Shown: positions 7,823 to 16,029 of the stretch, one piece after another
Position numbering within the stretch: position 1 is the first letter of the stretch
Layout of the letters: every line of letters begins with the position of its first letter
Assembly: GCA_002390675.1 (NCBI GenBank)
Contig: DGPZ01000197.1
Span: 3,275 to 55,860, forward strand
Length of the DNA: 52,586 nucleotides
Direction of reading: 5' to 3'
Origin: Deltaproteobacteria bacterium UBA4427
Lineage (GTDB): Bacteria > Myxococcota_A > UBA9160 > UBA4427
Position numbers and translations under genes: made by a program
Notes under the pieces: model-generated
What the model saw: only the letters and a program-made list of their open reading frames with translations
Databases searched by the model: none
Told to the model about the DNA's origin: nothing

Positions 7823-10486
7823 ATGAGTGACGAAAAACCGAAGACCGTGCTGCGAAGCAGCTACAGCGTGCCGGACTACCTGATCGATACCGTCGATCTG
7901 TCCTTTGAGCTCGCGGAAGACGAGACCCACGTGGGAGCCGTGCTGTCCGTGCGCCGCCGTGAAGACGCGCCGAGTGATGTCGTCCCTCGGCTCGTTCTCG
8001 ACGGAGAGTCGCTCGAACTAGAGGAAATCGCGATCGACGGCCGGGTGCTGGACGCATCCGAATACAGCGTCGAGGGCGATGAACTCACTATTCATGCGCC
8101 GCCTGCGCGCTTCGAATTACGCACGCGTGTTCTGATTCACCCTGAAACGAATACGGCGCTCTCCGGGCTCTATAGGAGCAGCGGCAATTTCTGTACGCAG
8201 TGCGAGGCGATGGGCTTCCGGCGAATTACCTATTTCCTCGACCGCCCGGACGTGATGGCTCGCTATCGCGTATCGATCGAAGCCGAAAAGGAGCGCTACC
8301 CGGTTCTGCTCTCGAATGGCAATCGCGTCGGAGAAGCGGACCTGCCCGGCGGGCGACATCGTGTCGAATGGGAAGATCCCTTCCCGAAGCCCAGCTATCT
8401 TTTCGCGTTAGTCGCGGGCGACCTTAAGTGTCATGCGGGGGAATACCAAACGACTTCGGGCCGCGACGTGAAGCTTGAGATCTGGGTGGAGCCACAGAAC
8501 TTGGGCGCTTGCGAGCATGCGCTTCGTTCGCTGCAGCGGGCGATGAAATGGGACGAGGATGTCTACGGTCTCGAGTACGACCTCGATATCTACATGATCG
8601 TCGCCGTCGGCGATTTCAATATGGGCGCCATGGAGAACAAGGGACTCAACGTCTTCAACTCGAAGTACGTCCTCGCCTTGCCGGAGACCGCGACCGACGA
8701 TGACTTTGAAGCGATTGAGAGTGTCATTGCTCACGAGTATTTCCACAACTGGACCGGCAATCGCGTGACCTGTCGAGACTGGTTTCAGCTGACCTTAAAG
8801 GAAGGCCTCACGGTCTATCGCGATCAGCGATTCAGCGAGGACATGACTTCGGAAGCGGTCGTTCGGATTGCGAATGTTAAGCAGCTACGCGCTCGGCAGT
8901 TTCCGGAAGACGAAGGGCCTATGGCGCATCCCATTCGGCCTGACTCATATATCTCGATGGACAACTTTTACACGGCGACGGTCTATGAAAAGGGCGCCGA
9001 GGTCATTCGGATGTACGATGGATTCCTCGGTCGAGATGGCTTCCGTAAGGGGATGGATCTCTACTTCGATCGTCACGATGGGCAGGCTGTAACGTGTGAC
9101 GATTTCCGTTTTGCTATGTCGGACGCGAGCGGGAAGAATCTCGAGCAGTTCGAGCGCTGGTATCTGCAGGCAGGGACGCCGCGTCTGCGTGCGCATGGCG
9201 AGTATCAAGGGGATCAAGAGCAGTACCACCTAACACTAACGCAGGACTATCCAGAGACGGCCTCCGAAATCACAGGGGCGGCCGATCGCGCGCCACTCCC
9301 GATTCCGGTTCGAGTGGGGCTACTCGGGACAGATGGGCGCGCTTTGCCTGTCGTTCTTGAGGGGGAGATGGGTAGAAACGAAACGACTAGGGTGATTGAG
9401 TTTGCTGAGGCGGAGAAGACATTTGTGTTCTCGGGCCTGTCGGAAGAGCCTGTGCCATCGCTTTTGCGCGGGTTCTCGGCGCCGGTGAAGTTTGAGATGG
9501 AGCGCTCCAAGGAAAGCTTCGCTCTGCAGATGGCGCACGATGAAGATCCCTTCAATCGCTGGGATGCGGGCCAACAGCTCGCCCTCGAGCTCTTGGTAGC
9601 GTCTGCTGAGGCGGCTCATGCGGGCGCGCCGAACGCGCTCGACACGGGGTTCTCGGATGCCTGGGGACGGGTTCTGGACGACGAGAGCCTCGACGGCTCG
9701 CTGCGTGCGCAAGCGCTGGTCCTGCCCGCTGAACGAGTCATCGCCCAAGAGATGAAAGTGATTCGACCCGACCCAATCCACGCTGCGCGCGAATCCATGG
9801 TGAATGCCCTGGCCTTGGCGCATAAAGATGCCCTTTGGGCCCACTACGAATCGCTCGCCCCGCAAGGTGCCTACGCCCATGAGAAGGGGCAGATCGATCG
9901 CCGAAGGCTCCGCAACGTCATTTTGCGCATGCTTGTCGCGACAGGAGAAGAGACCGCAATCGAGTCGGCATGGGCGCAGTTCGAAGGTGCCGACAACATG
10001 ACGGACGCGCAGTCGGCCTTCGTCGTCCTCGCCGATCTGAAGCACTCGCGTAGAGACGACGTGATTGCTGCCTTCTACGAACGCTGGAAGGCGGACCCGC
10101 TCGTTCTCGATAAATGGTTTTCGATTCAGGCGACATCCATCCGGAGCGACACCCTGGAGCGAGTCCAAGCGCTCGCTGGGCACGCTGATTTCACGATCAC
10201 GAACCCGAATCGTGTTCGTTCCCTGATTGGTGCCTTCTGCTCGGGGAATCAGGTACGATTCCACAGCGCTGACGGTGGGGGCTACGTGTTTTTGGCCGAT
10301 CACGTCTTGGCGCTTAACGAATCGAATCCGCAGGTCGCGTCCCGTATGGCCTCGATCTTCAACGACTGGCGTCGCTACGACGACGGCCGCCAAGAGAAGA
10401 TCCAGGTCGAGCTGAACCGGATTGCGTCGAGCGACTCGCTCTCGAAGGATGTCTACGAGATCGTGAGCCGCGCACTCTCTCGGTAA
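7823..10486 (+). CDS. pepN: Aminopeptidase N (M1 family)
   Basis: An 887-residue zinc aminopeptidase that removes N-terminal residues from peptides in the cytoplasm, the last step of ATP-dependent protein breakdown. The exopeptidase motif GAMEN is at about 268-272. The zinc site HEYFH gives His304, Glu305 and His308, and the third ligand Glu327 is 23 residues after the first histidine, the same spacing as in E. coli PepN (297, 298, 301, 320). The C-terminal half matches the DUF3458 Ig-like and alpha-helical domains of bacterial PepN. The ATG at 7823 follows a G-rich Shine-Dalgarno (GGGGGTAGGG); the 24 codons upstream in the same frame are untranslated leader. Length is close to the E. coli enzyme (870). 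Confidence 0.96.
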   Translation: MSDEKPKTVLRSSYSVPDYLIDTVDLSFELAEDETHVGAVLSVRRREDAPSDVVPRLVLDGESLELEEIAIDGRVLDASEYSVEGDELTIHAPPARFELRTRVLIHPETNTALSGLYRSSGNFCTQCEAMGFRRITYFLDRPDVMARYRVSIEAEKERYPVLLSNGNRVGEADLPGGRHRVEWEDPFPKPSYLFALVAGDLKCHAGEYQTTSGRDVKLEIWVEPQNLGACEHALRSLQRAMKWDEDVYGLEYDLDIYMIVAVGDFNMGAMENKGLNVFNSKYVLALPETATDDDFEAIESVIAHEYFHNWTGNRVTCRDWFQLTLKEGLTVYRDQRFSEDMTSEAVVRIANVKQLRARQFPEDEGPMAHPIRPDSYISMDNFYTATVYEKGAEVIRMYDGFLGRDGFRKGMDLYFDRHDGQAVTCDDFRFAMSDASGKNLEQFERWYLQAGTPRLRAHGEYQGDQEQYHLTLTQDYPETASEITGAADRAPLPIPVRVGLLGTDGRALPVVLEGEMGRNETTRVIEFAEAEKTFVFSGLSEEPVPSLLRGFSAPVKFEMERSKESFALQMAHDEDPFNRWDAGQQLALELLVASAEAAHAGAPNALDTGFSDAWGRVLDDESLDGSLRAQALVLPAERVIAQEMKVIRPDPIHAARESMVNALALAHKDALWAHYESLAPQGAYAHEKGQIDRRRLRNVILRMLVATGEETAIESAWAQFEGADNMTDAQSAFVVLADLKHSRRDDVIAAFYERWKADPLVLDKWFSIQATSIRSDTLERVQALAGHADFTITNPNRVRSLIGAFCSGNQVRFHSADGGGYVFLADHVLALNESNPQVASRMASIFNDWRRYDDGRQEKIQVELNRIASSDSLSKDVYEIVSRALSR

Positions 10487-10500
10487 ATGCTCTCGGGTAA

Positions 10501-10520
10501 GGTTCTGGCCGAATAGAACC
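10501..10520 (+). terminator. Stem-loop after pepN (weak terminator candidate)
   Basis: GGTTCT at 10501-10506 pairs with AGAACC at 10515-10520 around an 8-base loop, 15 bases after the pepN stop. No T-run follows, so intrinsic termination would be inefficient; it may instead protect the mRNA end. Confidence 0.3.
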
Positions 10521-10605
10521 CCTTGCGAGCAGCTCTGGCGAGTCCTTCGTTTACCCATCTACGTATCTACCTACGCGTTCCAATCACCAAGGAAATGAGA
10601 AGATT

Positions 10606-11094
10606 ATGGCGAATTTGCACGATTTTGAGGCGAAGAGTATCCGAGGCGACGACTGCAGATTGTCGTCCTTCGAAGGCAAAGTATGTCTCGTCGTCAACGT
10701 GGCTTCGGCTTGCGGCTTGACGCCTCAGTATGACGGGCTTCAGCGTCTCTACTCCGAGTATCACAATCGTGGACTCGAGATCCTGGCATTTCCCTGTAAC
10801 CAGTTTGGTGCGCAGGAGCCGGGAACGGAAACGGAAATAGCTACGTTTTGCGAAACCAATTTCGGGGTCCAGTTCCCGATGTTCAGCAAGATCGACGTGA
10901 ACGGGGACGATCGTCACCCGCTCTACGCATGGATGGCGGGCGAAGAAGTCGGTCCAGATGCTGCGGGGGATGTCGCCTGGAACTTCGCGAAGTTCCTCAT
11001 TGGCAAGGACGGAAACCTGATCGCGCGCTTTGCTCCGCCGATGGAACCCTGTGCCGCAGACGTGAAAACGGCGATCGACGAAGCCCTCGGTTAG
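10606..11094 (+). CDS. Glutathione peroxidase family (thiol peroxidase)
   Basis: A 162-residue GPx-family peroxidase that reduces hydroperoxides. The peroxidatic residue is Cys36 in NVASACGLT (cysteine, not selenocysteine, as usual in bacteria). The partner residues are Gln76 in FPCNQFG and Trp135-Asn136 in WNFAKFL, so the catalytic tetrad is complete. Most bacterial members use thioredoxin rather than glutathione; Cys74 (in FPCNQFG) and Cys86-92 region residues could serve as resolving cysteines. It is cytoplasmic, since no signal peptide is seen. It follows pepN by about 120 bp and precedes ettA by about 95 bp on the same strand; co-transcription is possible but small hairpins separate them. 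Confidence 0.92.
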   Translation: MANLHDFEAKSIRGDDCRLSSFEGKVCLVVNVASACGLTPQYDGLQRLYSEYHNRGLEILAFPCNQFGAQEPGTETEIATFCETNFGVQFPMFSKIDVNGDDRHPLYAWMAGEEVGPDAAGDVAWNFAKFLIGKDGNLIARFAPPMEPCAADVKTAIDEALG

Positions 11095-11118
11095 GCGCGT
11101 TCGTAAGGCTAGAAGAGT

Positions 11119-11132
11119 CCGACTCGTGTCGG
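11119..11132 (+). terminator. Small tetraloop hairpin between gpx and ettA
   Basis: CCGAC at 11119-11123 pairs with GTCGG at 11128-11132 around the tetraloop TCGT, 25 bases after the peroxidase stop. A mixed, mildly T-rich stretch (ATTAGTTTG) follows about seven bases later. It is at best a weak terminator. Confidence 0.25.
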
Positions 11133-11190
11133 GCCGTGATTAGTTTGATGTCGATCGGGTGCGCTCGGTCGCGAAGAAAGAGTGGAAACG

Positions 11191-12894
11191 ATGAAGGGCC
11201 TGAATCCCGGACAGCCGGTCGTAACGGCGAAGGAGCTTGGTCGTCGCTTCGGGGAGCGTACGATTCTGAAGGGCGCTTCCTTCAGTTTGATGCCGGGAGA
11301 TCGCGTTGGCGTGCTCGGCGTGAACGGTGTCGGCAAGTCGACTTTGATGAAGATCCTTGCCGGTCGCGACAAGGAATACGACGGCCATCTGCATATCGCG
11401 AGGGGAGCGACCGTTGGATATGTCTCGCAGGAGCCGGAGCTCGACTTTGATAAGAGCGTTCGCGAGAACGTGGAATACTCCGTTGGCGAAGTGCGCGCGC
11501 TTCTCGCTCGCTACGACGAGATTCTCAAGACTTGGGAAGACCCCGCCGTGATGGAAGACGAGGAACGCATGAACGCGCTTCTCGCAGAGCAGGGCGATGT
11601 GCAGGGGCAGCTCGAGGCGCTCGACGCCATGGATCCTGCGGCCCTCGATAACCGCATCGAATCCGCGATGGCCGCGCTTAGGCTACCGCCAGGGGATCGC
11701 GATATCGCGTCGCTTTCGGGGGGGGAACGTCGCCGGGTGTCGCTCTGCAAAGAACTTCTCGCCCGTCCCGACGTGCTCATCCTGGACGAACCGACAAACC
11801 ACCTTGACGCCGATACGGTCGCGTGGCTCGAGACCTTCTTGGCAGGCTATTCAGGCACGTGCGTCCTCGTGACCCATGATCGCTATTTCCTCGATCGCGT
11901 TGCGAGTCGAATGCTCGAAGTCTTCCACGGTGAGATCCGCTCCTATGAGGGCAATTATTCGAACTTTCTCGAAGCGAAAGAACAGCAGCAGGAGGTTCAG
12001 GACCGCACCGATGTGAACTTGTTGAAGGCCGTCGCACGAGAGCTTGAATGGATTCGCTCGACGCCGCAGGCTCGGCGAACCAAGTCGAAGGCACGTATCG
12101 CCGCGTACGACGATCTCGTCGATAAAGCGATGAAAATTCGACCTTCGGAAGAGATCGATTTGCGGATTCCCTTTGGGCCGAGGCTTGGGACTAAGGTGGT
12201 TAGTATTCGCGGTGTGAAGAAGGGTTACGACGGCAAGGTTTTGCTCGACGGCTTTGATTTCGATATGCCCCAGGGCGCGATCATCGGCGTGACCGGGGCT
12301 AACGGTCTGGGTAAAACGACCCTGGTCAATATGATCGTGGGTCGTGAGCAGCCCGACGAGGGCACCGTCGACGTAGGCGAGACGACCAACTTCTGTTATG
12401 TCGACCAGACACGCCAGACGCTGCGCGACGATTTTACCGTCTATGACGAAGTTGCAGATGGGTCGGACGTGATCGAATACGGCGATAAGACACTGTCTGT
12501 TCGTCACTACCTCGCACGATTCCTCTTCAGCGGATCGATCCAACAGACAGAAGTCGGGCGACTGTCGGGTGGGGAGCGCAATCGCCTTCAACTCGCGAAA
12601 ATGCTCCGGAAGCCTTCAAACTGCATCATCCTGGATGAACCGACGAATGATCTAGACCTCATGACTCTTCGGGTGCTGGAAGAGTCCCTTTTGGAGTACC
12701 CGGGCTGCGCCATTGTGATTACCCATGATCGCTATTTTCTCGATCGCGTGGCAACGCATATTCTTGGCTTCGAAGGTGATGGCGAGATTGAGTTTTGCAC
12801 CGGTTCTTGGGATTTCTACGTCAGTCAGCGTGAAAAGCGAATCGCCGCAGGCGGCGGTCCGAAGTCTCAGAAGTTCAAACACCGAAAAATTTGA
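11191..12894 (+). CDS. ettA: ABC-F translation factor EttA (energy-dependent translational throttle A)
   Basis: A 567-residue soluble protein with two ABC ATPase domains and no membrane segment. Walker A motifs are GVNGVGKS (Lys49) and GANGLGKT (Lys375), and both signature SGGE segments are present. The EttA-type arm lies between the Walker A and signature motifs of domain 1. The inter-domain linker ARELEWIRSTPQARRTKSKA matches the EttA P-site tRNA-interaction motif. EttA binds the ribosomal E site and gates entry into elongation according to the ATP/ADP ratio. I prefer the ATG at 11191; an in-frame GTG three codons earlier has worse spacing. The domain 1 signature motif is encoded over a run of eight G (11718-11725), a potential slippage site. 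Confidence 0.93.
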   Translation: MKGLNPGQPVVTAKELGRRFGERTILKGASFSLMPGDRVGVLGVNGVGKSTLMKILAGRDKEYDGHLHIARGATVGYVSQEPELDFDKSVRENVEYSVGEVRALLARYDEILKTWEDPAVMEDEERMNALLAEQGDVQGQLEALDAMDPAALDNRIESAMAALRLPPGDRDIASLSGGERRRVSLCKELLARPDVLILDEPTNHLDADTVAWLETFLAGYSGTCVLVTHDRYFLDRVASRMLEVFHGEIRSYEGNYSNFLEAKEQQQEVQDRTDVNLLKAVARELEWIRSTPQARRTKSKARIAAYDDLVDKAMKIRPSEEIDLRIPFGPRLGTKVVSIRGVKKGYDGKVLLDGFDFDMPQGAIIGVTGANGLGKTTLVNMIVGREQPDEGTVDVGETTNFCYVDQTRQTLRDDFTVYDEVADGSDVIEYGDKTLSVRHYLARFLFSGSIQQTEVGRLSGGERNRLQLAKMLRKPSNCIILDEPTNDLDLMTLRVLEESLLEYPGCAIVITHDRYFLDRVATHILGFEGDGEIEFCTGSWDFYVSQREKRIAAGGGPKSQKFKHRKI

Positions 12895-12940
12895 CACTCG
12901 ATGCGTCCATCTATGACGCGCGACAAAGAGGATAGACCCA

Positions 12941-13234
12941 ATGATTCGACACATCGCGATGCTCACTTTAAAGCCGGATGCTCCAGACACGGCGGTGCAG
13001 TCCCTCGAAGAGGGGCTCTCCTTGCTCGGGCAAACGATCACTGAGATCGCCGCGTATACCTATGGTTCAGATCTCGGACTGCGTGACGGCAACTATGATT
13101 TTGCTGTAGTTGCCGATTTTGAGAATGACGAAGACTTCAAGATCTACGCTGACCATCCCGACCATCAAGCGTTCATTCAAGATCGCGTCGCGCCTATTTT
13201 GGAGAAACGAGTCTCCGTTCAGTTTGAGATTTGA
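12941..13234 (+). CDS. Dabb-domain (stress-responsive A/B barrel) protein
   Basis: A 97-residue protein that is a single dimeric alpha/beta barrel (Dabb, PF07876-like). It shows the typical opening MIRHIAMLTLKPDA with the early histidine of the Hxx..K pattern, a central YDFAVVADFENDEDFKIY and the C-terminal HPDHQAFIQDRVAPIL. The same fold occurs in plant heat- and salt-stress proteins and in some polyketide cyclases. In bacteria most members are of unknown function and need not be enzymes. GAGGA lies about 11 bases before the ATG. It sits 46 bp after ettA, so it may be co-transcribed with it, and just ahead of the clpB promoter region. Confidence 0.85.
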   Translation: MIRHIAMLTLKPDAPDTAVQSLEEGLSLLGQTITEIAAYTYGSDLGLRDGNYDFAVVADFENDEDFKIYADHPDHQAFIQDRVAPILEKRVSVQFEI

Positions 13235-13307
13235 CCGGCAAAGACGGTTTCGGTTTTAGGCTCTAGGCGATCTGATAGCGTCCTCACGTAAGAAATCGTC
13301 TCTCTCG

Positions 13308-13336
13308 CTTGACACGCGCAAGCTCGCGCCCACTTC
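13308..13336 (+). promoter_or_regulatory. Sigma-32-like heat-shock promoter of clpB
   Basis: CTTGAC at 13308-13313 resembles the sigma-32 -35 element CTTGAA. GCCCACTT at 13328-13335 resembles the -10 element CCCCATnT, with a 14-base spacer. The clpB ATG is about 45 bases downstream, with AAGGAG as ribosome-binding site. A sigma-70 reading (TTGACA) lacks a matching TATAAT box. clpB is a classic sigma-32 target, which supports the call. Confidence 0.5.
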
Positions 13337-13380
13337 GTTATGCGTCGCCCGAAGAGGGCCGTGTAAGGAGAGACTCGAGA

Positions 13381-15984
13381 ATGCGATTGGATAAGCTGAC
13401 GATTAAAAGCCAAGAGGCTATTCAGGAAGCGCAGGGTCAATGCAGTGCTCGGGGCCATCAGAGTCTGGAAGCGAGCCATCTGCTGGCGGCTCTTCTTGCA
13501 CAGCCGGATGGCAGTACGCTTCCGATTCTGCTGAAGTTAGGCGTATCCGCTGATCAACTTGCGAGAGAGCTGGACCGCCAGCTCGAGCAAGCTCCGAAGG
13601 TCACCGGCGGCGCGCAGGCCCAGATGAGTAAGGCGCTCAGCCGCATCATGGAAGCCGCTTTCGAAGAAGCGGCCGGGATGCAGGACGAGTACATCTCGAC
13701 AGAGCATTTGCTGCTTGCGGTGGCGAGCGATGATGGTGATGCGAGCGGCCGCATGCTCCGCAGCGTCGGCGCAAACCGGGAAGGGATTCTGCAGGCGCTC
13801 CAATCGATTCGTGGCAGCGCAAAAATTACCGACCAGGACCCCGAATCCAAGTATCAGTCGCTTGAGAAGTTCGGTACGGACCTAACAGATGCTGCGCGGA
13901 TTGGGAAGCTCGATCCGGTCATCGGCCGTGATGAAGAGATTCGTCGCGTCGTTCAGGTGCTCTGTCGTCGAAGCAAAAATAATCCGGTCTTGATCGGCGA
14001 GCCTGGTGTTGGAAAGACGGCGATTGCCGAAGGGCTCGCCCTGCGGATCGTGGCAGGGGACGTGCCCGATTCGCTGAGGGATCGTCGAGTGGTCTCGCTC
14101 GATATTGGATCTCTGATCGCCGGTGCCAAATACCGCGGCGAATTCGAGGATCGTCTTAAGGCCGTGCTTCGCGAAGTTTCCGACGCCGACGGGCAAGTCA
14201 TCCTCTTTATTGACGAATTGCATACAATCGTCGGCGCAGGCAACGCCGAGGGCTCTGCGGACGCTGCGAATATGCTGAAGCCGGCGCTCGCGCGGGGTGA
14301 ACTTCGCTGTATTGGGGCGACCACTCTCGACGAGTATCGCAAGTATGTCGAAGGCGACGCGGCTCTGGCGCGGCGCTTCCAGGCGGTTTTTGTCGGAGAG
14401 CCGACCGTCGAGGATACGATCTCGATTCTTCGGGGGCTGAAGGAACGCTACGAAGTACATCACGGTGTGCGTATCCACGATGCGGCTTTAGTTGCCGCTT
14501 CGACGCTCTCGCATCGTTATATCACGGACCGTTTTTTGCCGGACAAGGCAATTGATCTCGTTGATGAGGCGGCAAGTCGCGTGCGAGTGCAGGTCGATTC
14601 GATGCCCGAAGAACTCGATCAGCTCGAGCGCAAACGGACGCAGCTCGAAATCGAGCGTGAAGCTCTGAAGAAGGAAACGGATCCTGCGAGCGGGGAGCGA
14701 TTGGCTGCTGTCGAGCGAGAGGTCGCAGATTTGCGCGAGCAGTCCGATTCCATGAAGGGCGGCTGGCAGATCGAAAAAGATTTGATCGCGGGATTACGCG
14801 CGGCGAAGGAACGGCGTGAATCTCTCTCCGCCGACTACCACAGAGCCGAGCGGGCGGGCGATCTCGAACGCGCTGCAGAGCTTCGTTACGGCAAGCTTGT
14901 CGCGCTTGAGAATAAGATCGCTGAGAGCCAGAAGGAACTAGCAACTGTTCAAGAGCAGGGGAGTTTGCTCTCGGAAGAAGTGACTAGCGAAGAGATCGCT
15001 GAGATCGTTTCCAAGTGGACGGGTGTCCCTGTGACGAAGATGCTCGAAGGCGAGCAGGCGAAACTTCTCAAGATGGAGGCGCGGATGGCTGAGCGCGTCA
15101 TAGGGCAAGACGAGGCGCTTACGGCGGTTTCGAATGCGGTACGCCGGGCGAGGGCGGGATTGCAAGATCCGAGTCGCCCGATCGGCTCGTTCATTTTCCT
15201 TGGGCCCACGGGTGTGGGGAAGACGGAGACGGCGAGGGCGCTTGCTGGTTTCCTCTTTGATGACGAGCAGGCAATGGTTCGGATCGATATGAGCGAGTTT
15301 ATGGAGAAGCACGCCGTGTCGCGATTGGTCGGCGCTCCTCCTGGCTATGTCGGGTACGACCAAGGCGGCTACCTAACGGAAGCGGTTCGTCGTCGCCCCT
15401 ATAGCGTTGTCCTCTTTGATGAGATCGAAAAGGCGCACCCCGATGTCTTCAATATATTTCTGCAGATTCTCGACGATGGGCGCCTAACTGATGGCCAGGG
15501 TCGAACGGTCGATTTCCGGAATACGGTGTTAATCATGACCTCGAATATCGGCGGCCAGCACATCATTGATCTGGGTGTCGACGAAGAGCCTGAGATGCGT
15601 AGACGTGTGATGGATGCGCTTCGCGGGCATTTCAAGCCAGAGTTCCTGAACCGAGTGGATGACGTGGTGATCTACCGTGCCCTGCGCGAGGAGCAGATCG
15701 GGTTCATCCTGGATATCCAGCTCAAGGAGCTGGATATGCGTCTCGCCGAGCGACGTCTCACGCTTTCGCTCAGCGAGGAAGCGCGGGCCTGGTTGGCTAA
15801 GCGAGGCTACGACCCGCAATACGGTGCGAGACCTCTGAAACGACTCATTCAAAGAGAGGTCCAGGACCCGCTTGCTATGCGAATTCTGGAAGGGGAATTT
15901 GGCGAGGGGACGACTGTTCGCGGCAGTCTTGCCGAGGACGGGGAAAAAATCTTCTTCACGTCCGTTGAAGCAGCAGGAGTCTGA
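13381..15984 (+). CDS. clpB: ATP-dependent disaggregase ClpB
   Basis: An 867-residue AAA+ hexamer that rescues aggregated proteins together with DnaK. Domains in order: N-terminal Clp repeat domain (about 1-145); first ATPase module with Walker A GEPGVGKT (Lys212); the long coiled-coil middle domain (about 400-525, LERKRTQLEIERE and the LAGLRAAKERRE region) that separates ClpB from ClpA; and second ATPase module with GPTGVGKT (Lys614). There is no IGF/IGL ClpP-docking loop, as expected for a disaggregase. Length matches E. coli ClpB (857). The ATG at 13381 has AAGGAG upstream; an in-frame start 24 codons earlier would read through the promoter. A sigma-32-like promoter suggests heat induction. 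Confidence 0.97.
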   Translation: MRLDKLTIKSQEAIQEAQGQCSARGHQSLEASHLLAALLAQPDGSTLPILLKLGVSADQLARELDRQLEQAPKVTGGAQAQMSKALSRIMEAAFEEAAGMQDEYISTEHLLLAVASDDGDASGRMLRSVGANREGILQALQSIRGSAKITDQDPESKYQSLEKFGTDLTDAARIGKLDPVIGRDEEIRRVVQVLCRRSKNNPVLIGEPGVGKTAIAEGLALRIVAGDVPDSLRDRRVVSLDIGSLIAGAKYRGEFEDRLKAVLREVSDADGQVILFIDELHTIVGAGNAEGSADAANMLKPALARGELRCIGATTLDEYRKYVEGDAALARRFQAVFVGEPTVEDTISILRGLKERYEVHHGVRIHDAALVAASTLSHRYITDRFLPDKAIDLVDEAASRVRVQVDSMPEELDQLERKRTQLEIEREALKKETDPASGERLAAVEREVADLREQSDSMKGGWQIEKDLIAGLRAAKERRESLSADYHRAERAGDLERAAELRYGKLVALENKIAESQKELATVQEQGSLLSEEVTSEEIAEIVSKWTGVPVTKMLEGEQAKLLKMEARMAERVIGQDEALTAVSNAVRRARAGLQDPSRPIGSFIFLGPTGVGKTETARALAGFLFDDEQAMVRIDMSEFMEKHAVSRLVGAPPGYVGYDQGGYLTEAVRRRPYSVVLFDEIEKAHPDVFNIFLQILDDGRLTDGQGRTVDFRNTVLIMTSNIGGQHIIDLGVDEEPEMRRRVMDALRGHFKPEFLNRVDDVVIYRALREEQIGFILDIQLKELDMRLAERRLTLSLSEEARAWLAKRGYDPQYGARPLKRLIQREVQDPLAMRILEGEFGEGTTVRGSLAEDGEKIFFTSVEAAGV

Positions 15985-16007
15985 GGTCAGAGTCCCGATC
16001 GCCGTTC

Positions 16008-16029
16008 CTAGCCGACCGTGGTCGGTTAG
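16008..16029. terminator. Shared hairpin in the clpB/phoR convergent gap
   Basis: CTAGCCGAC at 16008-16016 pairs with GTCGGTTAG at 16021-16029 (nine pairs, one G-U) around the tetraloop CGTG. It lies between the convergent clpB and phoR genes, and its right arm includes the phoR stop codon. No T-run is present on either strand, so it could slow transcription from both sides but is not a textbook terminator. Confidence 0.4.

Noticed and set aside
9320..10558. Long antisense open frame (412 codons) opposite pepN
   Set aside because: It mirrors the GC-rich codon pattern of pepN, has no ribosome-binding site and no recognisable motif, while pepN is certain from its HEXXH and GAMEN motifs.
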